Below are positions 51,959 through 62,805 of a stretch of DNA of 64,000 nt, piece by piece. Location of the stretch: contig NC_031467.1 in NCBI RefSeq assembly GCF_000006565.2, positions 496,001 to 560,000 on the forward strand, read 5' to 3'. Positions within the stretch are counted from its first letter, which is position 1, and each line of letters begins with the position of its first letter. The notes under the pieces were generated by a model. The model saw only the letters and a program-made list of their open reading frames with translations. It was not told where the DNA came from and did no database searches. The translations under genes and the position numbers were made by a program. The stretch comes from Toxoplasma gondii ME49 (lineage: Eukaryota > Apicomplexa > Conoidasida > Eucoccidiorida > Sarcocystidae).

Positions 51959-54265
51959 GGTGAAGGGGGGGGGACGACGAACCGACTAGAGAGGAGACAC
52001 AAAAGCGGTGAGATTTCAGCGTCGCAGGAATGACAGTTACTGTGAACGGCAGAGCTACACAGGAGCAATTACAGCCACATTTCCGGTGACGTCTGACTGA
52101 GGGAGACAAACTGTGGGTGAAGCTTGGCGGAGGAAGGAAGCACGTGGTTAAAGCAGATATATGAAAGCCACTCAACAGAACCGGTTAGAGCGCGTACAAA
52201 GGAGCTCACATCACTAGAGACAGAGCTTGCCTTACGTCTGAAGCATCCATATGATTATATTGATGATGACATGCTTCCGGAAAAGTAACTCGTGCAAAAT
52301 AGGGAGACTGAATGAACTGGTCGATGGGATATCCAACTGCAACGGTGTGTACATACACTCACACACTCGCTTACACAGCCTACAACCTGCTGCGCGCGGG
52401 GCTCGAGGACACACATAAGTATGTCGTCGCTGCTGATGAATGCAGACTTTGGCCTCTGCGAGGCAGGAACGGTACTTCTTTTGAACACGATCCTAGCTGT
52501 TTTTGATTTCTCGACTCAGCTACTTTTTCGGTCAGGCGGGCACCGCACTCCTGCGGAGCGCTGGACGGGGTTCCAGCGTACACTCGCCTCTGGGCCAACC
52601 AAATAGTACTGGAACCACCGTCGCGACAAATTGGCGTGATTGGGATTCCACCACTAGCAATCGACGCCGGCGGGCTTTCGCAGTCGACGGACGGGCAGCG
52701 GTAATCGACGGACCGATGCCGTTTAAAGGCACCGCTTCGCGACCAGCCAATGGCTGGTTTGAGCACCCCTCTGGAGTCGAGTCTGCAGCGGCGAGTGAAA
52801 CGTGTACGCGAGATCGGAGGTGTCACTTCTCGATGAAAAAACTCAGGTGAGTAGAAAATGGGAAAACACGGGGTCGCCGAAAACACACCTTTGTGTGCTC
52901 CTGCATACAGCTGCACGTTATGCCTCGCGCCACACGCGCACACGAGTTAGGAGGGAGCATCCGCCACTGAGAGGAAATTGACTGAACTCGACTTGGGTTT
53001 CCACGACAAGGGCTATACGGTAGAAATTTTCGGGAGCTGACGTTTCAAGTGAAAACATGTCACACCACAAAAACTGAAAGTTCTCTGAACCCGGAGGAAA
53101 TGACTATCTCAATCGCAGTTGCCATTCCGCAGTACCCTTGGACGGTCCTGCCAGTATGAGACGAAGATCCTACGACGGCGGACCCCGTGTGCTGGCGTGC
53201 AACTGTTCTTGATCGAGAGCAGTGTGTGAAACGCTGTCGATGGCGTTGGGCAAGCGCTCAGCTAGCGGCGTGGCGCATTCAGCCTCAGTGCAAGAAGCAG
53301 CTATGGTTAGCCGGCTGAGGAAACATCGTGGGGGGAGAAGCACTGGCGAGTCTCGAGAAAAGAGCGGAAGAGAGGCCCGCTGAAAAGCCTTCTGACTGCC
53401 GGTGCACCCTTTTGCTCAAACGAGCATTCTGCGGCCTACACAAGGTGAGGTGGTATTTGTCGCTCTCTACGGAATACCGTGTGGTCTCTGCTTTGTTCTG
53501 GACCCTTACGTGACTTCCTTGACGGACCGTCTGCCCGTCCTTTCCACTTAACTTTTTTTTGCGCGGTTTTGCATTCTGTCGATGCATGGATACGACCGGT
53601 CACCGGGGTTACGTTACTCTGTTTTGTTGACTCCGTCACCACAGGTCTTCGTTTCTCCGCTTCTATGCTTCACCGTATTTATGTCAGGTGTACAATGTGA
53701 TTTCACGTGACCGTACAGTGTCCCTGGGCGGCCGTAGAGGTGGAGTATTTCCTGTTTCTGTGCTACTCTTGCCTCCTGTGGTGGCTGCCTGTGCATGCAT
53801 TGTTCACGGACCCCCTTGTCGTTGGCTTAGTTCAGAAATAAAGTCTTTCCGTTTACGGCAACAGTTATTGCTTGTGGTAAATCGTCGACACAGGTAGTTT
53901 CACCCACCCTTGGACGCGGGCGTCACCGCCCGGATCGGTCGTCTCTGATCTGTGACCCGACTGCGAGACTTGTGCCGCGGTCGGAATTCTTCAGTCCCGT
54001 TACCTTATGTCTTGCACTGCGCAGAACACCCCTGACAGTTCACGTTCCGGCCGATTTCGCAGCTCACGACGAAAGCTCACCTGTCCCTTTGCTGATTCCT
54101 GTGTTTTCGAATCCGCTCACTCGCAGAACAGGCCTTCCGCGGAACTGGCAATTTTCCACCGATGCTATTTTTCTTGCTAGATCCTCTCGGCATTTTCTCT
54201 ATCTTCAATTTTGATATCTACTCAATCTCACCAGCTCACCTGCAGATTCTCCGTTCTCCAGCGCA
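51959..54265. other. Divergent promoter region of the EF-hand and chitinase-like genes
   Basis: This 2.3-kb spacer has genes transcribed away on both sides. Frames of up to 187 codons (minus strand 52380-52943) have neither motifs nor coding-like composition. The plus strand is pyrimidine-rich from about 53,480 to the chitinase ATG, suggesting a long leader. Confidence 0.5.
53940..53946 (-). promoter_or_regulatory. Possible WGAGACG promoter motif upstream of the chitinase-like gene
   Basis: CGTCTCT on the plus strand (AGAGACG on the minus strand) lies 320 bp before the ATG. The motif works in either orientation in described Toxoplasma promoters, but such a 7-mer is common by chance. Confidence 0.18.
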
Positions 54266-57200
54266 ATGTGCCCCCGAGTGTCTGTAGACGCAGTAACGGT
54301 TCTCGGGACCGCTTTACTGCTGTGTTTGGAGGGGACACGCTTGTCTTCCATCGTTCCTCCTTCTAGCGTTCCGTTCGCCTTGCCTGCACAATGTCTGAAC
54401 GCAAATCAAAGGCTGCAGCAGGGAGTGATGGCTAGAGCTTGGAGCGCGACTCAAAGTGATGATGATGAGAGTCCGGCTCCCATCTTCCCTGAGAGCGACT
54501 GCACTTATCCAGCAGACAACAATTTCGAAAAGGTAGGAATGACCCTGCTGTGAAGGAGCGATATCGTATGCGCTTCGACCGTCCATACCCGTGTTAAGCC
54601 ATATCTTGAACTGTTTACGTTATCCGAACGATCGAGATATAAGCATCTCTTCATATATACATGTATATATATGTAGGTACGTAGATGTTCCTTCATCCTT
54701 CTGTCTGTTCGCTGCGCTCTTGCTAGGTGACTCTGTATATGTCACGAATATTTTGTTTCAATGTTTGCGCGATGTTTCGGCTTTGTGTGGCTGCTCAATT
54801 CGCTGCCAGGAGGGTTGTCTTTGTTCCATTTCACATCTACATGAGTATTACTGCGTACACTTATAGACACGGGCACGAATCAGCATTTGGGTTTGGAGTG
54901 GCCTCCCATGAGAGCTGAGGCTCGCTACACTTCTGCACTATGTCTCTTTTTCTCCGGGAGCTGCTCAGCGTTCCTCCATGAAAGGTTTTGCATGTGTTAC
55001 CTTTCGACAGATCATCACAACGGCTCACCTCACAACCTTTCTAGAAAACGCCTCACAGGGCTTTTCGTACAAAGGCATGACGCACTCGAGCGAGGCCGCG
55101 GCGCAGATCCACAAAGACCTTTCGTGCGCAATTCAGGCGGACAGCAGATTCGCGAGTTTCTGCAACTCCAGTGGTACGTAAGGGGAAAGAGTCTGGACGC
55201 AGCGGGGAGAAGGATAAACCGTCCTCGGGGAACAGGCGGAAAGCACTGCGCGACTAAAAAGGCTGGTGGAGAAGGGAAGCTTTGAAAATCATGTGACCAG
55301 TAGCATTGTTGTGGTCTCGTATTTTCAGGCGGAGGAAGAACGAAAATGAGAGTTACATACCAACTGCTGCCCATTTCAGTTCAGAGACCGTGAAAATACG
55401 GGTGAATCAGCAAGGGCAGCGTCAGAGACTGATGCAGTAGGGCAGCGTCAGAGACTGATGCAGTAGGGCAGCATTGCTTCCTACTCCTTTTTGTCTTCGT
55501 GCTTTTGGTAGCTTTCCGCCGTATCCTCGCCAGGACCGTAGAACAAAGTACCCATGGTTGGGTCTTCTTTCAAGTTAATTAGGGACTGCGGTTTTTCTTC
55601 AGTTCAACAGTACAATGCTGATAATGAGCATCTCCTTTTTTCCCTCTTCGACCAGAATGGTTGAGTTTGTGCTTGCTGGGGCATGTCTACGTGTACGCCG
55701 CAGACAAATACTCTTACGAAGAGAACGCGTTTGTCAACGTCTCCGAGTGCGCGGCGTTCTTGGCCCACGTCTTTGTGCACACGAACTCTTTTACGCAATT
55801 TGAGGAAACGTCAAACAACAGGTAGGTGATTGGCTTTCTCGAAGGACCATGCCGTTTCTCTTAGAGTCTTTCTTTTGCAGTGTACCACCCGTCTCCTTGG
55901 TGTGCAGTCGCCGGATTCAATGTGTAGGGACAGAGCGGATCGTCGGCAACCTTTGTGGTTTGGGAAACAAAGACTTGTTTTTGTGTCCATGCCTGCCTGA
56001 CTTATGTACAGCGTTTGTCTTTCCGACACAGTCGCAACTCCGCATGTTCAGGAGCGGGCTCTCGTAGACTCGCGTAACATGCGCAACATAAAACAGCTTG
56101 TTGTATCGAAAATCAGGTGCTTCGTCCGCCGGACGGCATGCAAACCGTGTGATATACGTTGTACAAGTCAGTCTCTGTTCGTTGCTGCAAGAGTACAGTC
56201 GTGAAGGCGTTTGCTTCAGCTTCTGTGCCACCGTGCTAACGTGTGAGCTTGTGTGGGCGTCTTCTACGTGAATTCGTGTAACACATGTGTGTATCAGGCG
56301 TTTCTGGAGGATGGTCGGGAAGGCCGGATGTTCTCACAGTCCAAGTGGAACCCAAGCCGTCTGTATGAAAGTTTTTTCCTGTTTTCTTCAGGGAGTGCCG
56401 AGAGTCGGAAAAATACCCTTGCGGGCCGTCTACTGCATCTTATCACGGCCGAGGACCTCTCATGGTGCGCCGATAAATCCGGCTTTTTCCAAACTATTTG
56501 TGACTTCTCGTGGGTGCGATGCCCTGTTTGATCTATACAGGCAGTCTTTCATTTATGTGTGAGAACCAGGCGTGCGTTTCACGTAGATTGCAGCAGCCAG
56601 GCAGACACCCATTCGGTCAAAGTCTTGCACGGAGTAGAACAACTTCAGGGATACAGTCGTGCGTCAGTTCGAAATACGTCTAAATTTTGATTTTCGTCTC
56701 GTGACAGTGATCCTTGTGACTAGGATCGTGTGGTCAGATTCCTGAGATCCTGTGCAGCGGTCGCCTGTCTCGTTCTGCTGGGACCTTCCTCGTGCCTCGT
56801 CTGCCTCTGTAGCTCTTCAGAACGTGTACATCCAGAAAAGGAATATGTTACCGTAAATGCGCTTCTTGTTTTTATTATCAGATCCGTGGCAATGATGACT
56901 ACGGACGGCTCGGTGAATATTTGTTCGACGACGCCGAAAAACTCCTTTTGCACCCACGCCTCATTGAGCCCCAAGGTATCAGCGGCTGGGTTGCCGCTTT
57001 GTGGAAGTGGATGGAACAACGCCCGTAAGTGCTATGGACCGGAACGGGGTTATGGAAAGGAAACCAGAACAGTGGAAAGAAATAACAAAAATCAAAGCAA
57101 CTTTTTCTGTGGAACTTATAGAGGAGAAGCGGGTAATGTGTCCCGAGATAAGTGAAAAGAGAGGACTTGGTTTGGTAAACGTTGTTTGTGGTGTCTACGA

Positions 57201-59576
57201 TATTTTTCGTAAGGCGAGAGAAGAAGGAGGAAGTGTTGCTGCGTTGAACTCGATTGTGTGCTTCCGACCATCGTCTCCAGTTACCATTTTAACCGTGCCC
57301 ATGTTCAAGAGTCAAAACTCAGAATGCCGGGTGTTCATCTCGAGCAAGAGGCAATTTGTCAACGCCTGTGTCTCCCCCTATCATACCTTGTGACTAGATT
57401 CGAAAAAGCGGAAGATCCTGGACGAAACGCGAACATAATTTCGAAATGGATTCGATAGGTGTCTGTTCTGAATGCACTGCCCGTCTCCGATTAAGTCGCG
57501 TGAGACAGTCGTTCACGGGGAACTGTCGATTTTCTCTGCGCAGCGCCCTCTTAGCGGATTCAGGTCGAGTGTCAGTGACGTGTGCCTGCTTATGTTTCTC
57601 GTTTTTTGTGCGTGCAAGAACTCGTCGGTTTTGTGGTCTTTTTTTTCGCTCAGCTACGGGCTGAACTGTCCGGAAACGTTCGTGGGATCGGGCAAGGCGT
57701 CGTGCCACGATGCCATTCTGAATCAAGACGTGTCTCCAGAGGTAACTATGGAGGCTCTGACGGATAACGATAGGGAGAAGTTGACGAAGGGCGTGAGCGG
57801 CTTCGGTCTCACAATCAACATCCTGGCAGGAGAGGCCGTCGCATGCTGTCCGTCTGCTCTCAAAGATGCACTCGCAGCCGTTCCCAAGCCGGTTCTTCTT
57901 CCTTCTGCTGCAGTGCCGGGAGTGATAGGAGTGGCAGAGTCCGAAGCAGCTACTCGCGCCAGAGCTGATCTTTTGTTGAAGCTCGCCGAGCGAGGCGGGT
58001 TGGGTGCAGGCGCACTGACACCAGAGGAGTTGAAGAAGATCCTTGCTCCCAACGGAGCGCGACAAGGCGGTGCCGCTCAGACGCTCGAGCCGTCAGAGGA
58101 GTTGGAGTCGCCGGATTCGGGTGATGCGGATGAGGAAAGCAGACCAGGGGAACAAAAACCTAATCCTCACGGTGAGCGTTGTACGAGGCGATTTTGAAGC
58201 GCTAGTCTCTTTTTTGTATACAGTCTTAAACGCTTGTCCGCAGATGGAAGGTGGGTGACGTCGATAAGGGTTCAACAACTGAACTGTCTGAACAATTTAA
58301 AGCGCGCATGTCCGCTGAACATTGAACTCCTTTTGTTGGCTAATTGCCGCTGGACAGAAATCATCGCTGGAAACCACGTTCGTAGTCGGCATTCTTTCCA
58401 GCCACCAGCCTACAGCGTAGTGCGACACGACACGGGTTGTATGCATTTGGGTTGCAAGGCACGCCTGACCACAAACATTAGGTACGGTGAGGTGCAAGTG
58501 CTTTGAGCGGTTCATTACTTTGTTTGTGTCGATCGTCGGATGTTCCCGTTTAACTCTTGAAGTGACAGATACCTGACATGGGGAGAGCAACAGAAACTAT
58601 GCGGGAATTTTCGGCGTCCATGTGTTGCGAGTTCCTCCAGCCTCGAGTGTCCTGCTGGTCCTTTGCTGTGATTGAGCGCTGAGATTGTGTGGCTACCCTT
58701 GTTTTTTTTCCAGCGGCGCTTGGGGCTGAGCAACGTCAGCAGCAACTGTTTGACCAAATTATGAGTGCCCCTCCGCCGCCTGCCGACGGAATTCCCGTGC
58801 AACCAAGGGGCGACGGTTTCCTGCAGACGCAAGCACTCGCGCTTCCTTCAACTCTTACTCGCTTTGTCGTGCCTTCCAAGGGCATTTTTCCCAGCGGTAG
58901 TTCCGCATCGCAGAACCCGCTGTCTTCGGCGGCTGCCACGTCGGCCTTTCTCTCCTTCCTTGCCCACCTTCTGTATCCGCATCCGACACCAAGTGGCACA
59001 GAGAACACGGTTCCTCTGCCTAGCGGCACTGTCCCCCCAACGCCTTTTCCTTTACCAGGAGACGCGAATCGACTCTGCACTACCCGAGGTGTCTTGTCGG
59101 CCAGAGCTGCAGAGTCTAATGCAGCAAATACTGACGCTGCGGGTGCGGCTACAGCAGCTGACACGTTTTGCCTGTCGGTTGTTCGTGGGTGTCCCGTAAT
59201 GTTCCCACCGAGTGCCGTAGAAATAAATGCAGACCAAGGTGATGAAGACACGGTGAATTTAGTCAAGGCCGCTGCTTCGGGAAATGCAGCTGCAGTGATA
59301 GGTCCAGACGGCGAAAAGTGCAACTTTGTCTGTGTAGATGCATCCAACAATTCTGCCCAGAGTGCGACCAACGGAGCTGTGAGCACTGACGCGCATGCGG
59401 CGGAAGACGATGCGTTGGCTGCAAAGAGTCACGCAGAGGCTGTTGCAAATTTGAAGACGGAGGAATTTGAATTGAAAAGCTTCGAGTATCTTCCCAAATC
59501 GGGTGTTGTATGTGGTTACACCTGTGTTTCCCATCACGACGAGACCGAGGGGGGAACCGTTTTCGAAGGCGCGTGA
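54266..59576 (+). CDS. Secreted GH19 (class I) chitinase-like protein
   Basis: Exons are 54266-54532, 55011-55173, 55656-55821, a tentative 19-nt exon near 55881-55899, 56298-56362, 56392-56464, 56882-57024, 57654-58171 and 58714-59576 (about 758 residues). An N-terminal signal peptide (V-T-V-L-G-T-A-L-L-L-C-L) is followed by a cysteine-containing pre-domain. GH19 landmarks: ECAAFLAHVFVHTNSFTQFE (residues 174-193), then K-Y-P-C-G-P-S-T-A-S-Y-H-G-R-G-P-L (chitinase 'YPCxPG..YYGRGP' block), D-Y-G-R-L-G, A-A-L-W-K-W-M, G-K-A-S-C-H-D-A-I, and G-F-G-L-T-I-N-I-L-A-G. GH19 enzymes invert configuration while cutting chitin beta-1,4 links. Here H-E-T reads V-H-T and GRGPxQ ends in Met. The last 350 residues are Ala/Pro/Ser-rich. 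Placement of exon 4 and the micro-exon is the least certain; the family call rests on four separate motifs. Confidence 0.85.
55414..55472 (+). repeat. Tandem 26-bp direct repeat in an intron
   Basis: Two perfect copies (55414-55439 and 55440-55465) of a 26-bp unit beginning GGGCAGCGTCAGAGACTGAT are followed by the first seven bases of a third. They lie in intron 2 (55174-55655) of the chitinase-like gene and probably vary in copy number between strains. Confidence 0.95.
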
Positions 59577-60404
59577 ATTGGCAGGTGTCTCTATTCGTGA
59601 AAGAGATGCAGCTCTATCCTCTAACGACGTGACGGGAAAACGAGAATACGAAGTCTCCGACAAATCGACTTTAAGGTACTGAGAGATAACAGCAACCGCG
59701 GACTGCATAGTTGCGGGGACGAAAAGTGGCGCATTGGAGGAATATGGCCAGCTTGGGATGCGAGTGTGCGGCGGATGAAATCGACCGCTGGGCCATATCG
59801 CAGCTTCTTTTTCGATGGGGTGGCCTAGCAGCAAGAGTAGGGAGGAAACCGGGAAAGAAGGCAATCGTCATCAAGCAGGGAACACGGTTTTGCGACAAGA
59901 CGTGCAACCAATAGCAAAAAGTTGAGGCCGAGTGCTATGCAGAAATTCCATGCTCATGTTTCATGCGCAGTTGTGCACCTCACATAGATGGGTTGTCAGA
60001 AAATGGTCATCATAGAAGCGTAAATCTATCGATGAGCTGTCGGCTGTATGAACCTCCTCCGAAACGCCACTGAAGCGAAAAATAAGAGTTTGTGTCTTTT
60101 GCAGGGTGTGAGTTTGATATTGCACATGAACTGCAGTCAGATTTTTACGGAACCCAATTCCACTGATCAGGTGGTGACCTTGACTCCACCTTTTGTTTGT
60201 CGACAGCTGCCCTTGAACAGATAGGGGGGGTGCTTCGTTGCGTAATGTACGGCGTGCGAGGGACTTACCTTCGCTAATAGGGTACTTGTGTTAACGGCGC
60301 TCTCAACGTATGCTGCACAAAATGTAGCTCATGTGCTCGTAATCCAATTGTTTGTCTTAACTACTCGGAGAAGATAGTGTTGAAAGTCCATCGGATTCAC
60401 GCAG
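59577..60404. other. Spacer with open-frame fragments between the chitinase-like and membrane-protein genes
   Basis: Coding-like fragments occur here without a full model. One is a frame from 59569 to a donor at 59675/59676 (reads A-R-E-L-A-G-V-S-I-R then S-N-D-V-T-G-K-R-E-Y-E-V-S-D-K). A second starts at an ATG near 59743 (MASLGCECAADEIDRW). A third is 60105-60135 (C-E-F-D-I-A-H-E-L), which joins in phase to the exon at 60405. They may be 5' exons of the next gene or a 3' extension of the previous one. Confidence 0.4.
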
Positions 60405-62805
60405 GCGTAACTCTCCGTTTGACACTCCTGGTGTTTTTGTGGAGAATGACCCTCTGAAAGTGATCGTCTTGGCGTATGTGGTATCATTCGTGCTTTTGGG
60501 TGCAGTGTCGATTCTCAGCATGAAGGAAGTACCCCGGTGCTCTTGGAAACCTTCAGTGATGCCTCGGTTTCCGTGGCTCCTTGAGTGCTGGCCCGTTCAA
60601 AAGACGCGTGACAACACGTTTCAAAGAGAAACACGTGGGTATACATCTGGAGATTTAAGAGGCAGCAGAGATGTCGTTCTAATGTGTCGACATCCACGAT
60701 AAACTGCCATGCCTCTTCCAAATGAAACTAAAAGCTGTTCCTAGCCTCCATGTGTGTCGTTAGCTTCTGTTGTAGGAACTGTTGTGGCACACCATGGCCG
60801 AAATTCACACAACACCATATTCCGCAGATGTTATTTCCGTTGCCGCACGTCTCTGAAACGCAAGACGGGTCATCCAACACGCTCGTGGAATCGTGCTCCG
60901 GCTTTCTGAGGCCATAGCGAAGACTCCTACAGCCAGTACACGGGCAACGTGCGTAGGTGACTGTGTCTGCCAGACCCGCTGCTTCACCCGGCTCATCATT
61001 ATAAAGGCTCTGCCAGCTAGTGTTTTCGAAAAATACTTCCAGTGACTATGACTGAACGCACTGATCAGAAGAGACTTAAAGCAGGATCAAGTTCTGAGCA
61101 CCCACTCCATTATTTTTCCGTTCATCAACTACGCAAACAGATCAGTTTTCCAGTTTATGTTCCCGCGCGTGGCGCTCTAGTCCCCCAACGAAACTGAAGT
61201 TCATGGTGCCTTCAGTGGGGAAACGCTGCTTTTCCACTTATGATACATCCTCAAAATACATGGCAGTGCTTATGTGGGAAACAACTTAGCTCACAGATCC
61301 ATCCACATTCTGTGGCAAAGACAGGCACAGGCCGCGCTCGAGAAAACCACTGGTTCCGCTGGACAAGCCGGTCGGTCCACAGAATCGCTGGACCGTGCAA
61401 CTTGACTCGTCGCTGCGCAGTACGTCGTGGTGTGCATTTCCTACATCGAAAAGATTGTTGAGCCCATGTGGCCTTTGCGCTTGCTCGCAAGTTTTTGCAG
61501 TCTGTCCTTGTGGTTAGCGTATGGCTTGCTACTGGCGGCTCTCGCAAGTGTCTACGTTACATTCCCTCATGCATTCCAGCGACACTGGCTTTCAGAACGC
61601 GGTCTTAGTACGTGTATCTGCCATTAATGCAACAACTTGAGGTGGTCACAGTAATTCTCACCGGATGATTGCTATCATGAACCACCGCTGTTTTTTGAGA
61701 AGTCCGCGTGCGTGTGGCGGGTTCACCCTCCTCTAGCACAGCGGCATCCGGTGGCGATTCCGGGTATGGGGAATCTACCCACGTTGCCCATCGAAGGTAC
61801 ACGGACTCAAGCATTTCCAGTGTATAGCTATTGCTTTTTCTTGTGACGCAGTTCATTTTTGAACCCCTTCAGCTACGTCTAGACATGGTCGATGTTGACG
61901 GAGAACTTGTCAAGGTGGAGGAGACGAGGAGGAAGGTGGAGAAAGAATTGGAGGAGATCAGGGATTTGGAGAAACGAATTCGAAACAGGCAATTAGAGTA
62001 TTCAGAACGACAGAAAAAGTCGGAAGATGACAAAAACTTGAACGAGACAAGGACGAATCGTGGTAGACTTCTGGCAGACGCTTTAAGTCTGTACGAAGGC
62101 GGCGACTTGAGATTTGATCAGAGCCTTCTGATTGATGCGTTCAGAGATTCGGAGATACAAATTTCACAAAGTGCCATCAGCAACCTCTTCCGGTGGTTGG
62201 AGAGGACAGATATCAACAACGATGAAGACGCGAAGGACGTGAACTTGCAACTTTTGAGAGCAACCTTAGCGGTTATGAGTGGCCTCCGAAAGCACAAATG
62301 GGTGGAACTGGTGGAGTTGCACAAACAGGTTTGTGATTCGTTACCAGCCCGAGATGACAGTGGGAAAGAACCCACGGAGAAACGAAATCGACTCTTGAAC
62401 CATATCGATGATTACCTTGTTATGCTGGAGCGATTGCGACGCTTACATTGGAAGGAGGTCGAATATCTGGATAATTTCGGCTTGCAGCTGCAGAGGGGAG
62501 CTTTCTCTCTTGACAAAGCGCTGCAGGACTACATGCACACGACACTGCTCAACCGCGGAAAGACATATAGTGGTCGGTACGGATTTCACAACCGGAGTAT
62601 TTCGACCTTGGATCAGCTCCGTCGGTACTACGTCGATCTTCGAGCGAGTCAGCACACTAAAACGAATGTGAGACTCTGGGAGGACCTGCGAATTGTGCTT
62701 TCAGCGTACGACGGGTACAAAGCTTTCACCTACGTGTCGGAGCTGGAAGGTGGCGTAGCCGCTGGGTTGTGGCCTGTGCATGCGCTGCCACTCTTCTTGT
62801 ACTAA
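60405..62805 (+). CDS. Membrane protein with long coiled-coil C-terminal half, 5' end unresolved
   Basis: Confident exons are 60405-60528, 61421-61607, 61737-61796 and 61883-62805, with GT/AG junctions and matching phases. A tentative upstream exon is 60105-60135. The first exon carries one membrane segment (VIVLAYVVSFVLLGAVSIL). The second carries a further long hydrophobic region (L-L-A-S-F-C-S-L-S-L-W-L-A-Y-G-L-L-L-A-A-L), which may be one or two passes. The last exon encodes 307 residues, opening with a highly charged coiled coil (D-G-E-L-V-K-V-E-E-T-R-R-K-V-E-K-E-L-E-E-I) of about 55 residues. A helical, Leu/Arg-rich globular part follows, ending L-P-L-F-L-Y. I recognise no family; the layout of a membrane anchor plus cytosolic coiled coil suggests a scaffold or tether. 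The acceptor at 61882/61883 was chosen because it alone restores phase (GTCTAG/AC). Confidence 0.65.

Noticed and set aside
52380..52943. 187-codon minus-strand frame in the EF-hand/chitinase spacer
   Set aside because: Arg/Ser/Pro-rich with no motif or conserved-looking segment, in a divergent promoter region.
57394..58065. 223-codon minus-strand frame
   Set aside because: Antisense to the GH19 exon at 57654-58171, which contains conserved GH19 motifs on the plus strand.
58736..59386. 216-codon minus-strand frame
   Set aside because: Antisense to the Ala/Pro-rich C-terminal exon of the chitinase-like gene; a shadow of its codon bias.
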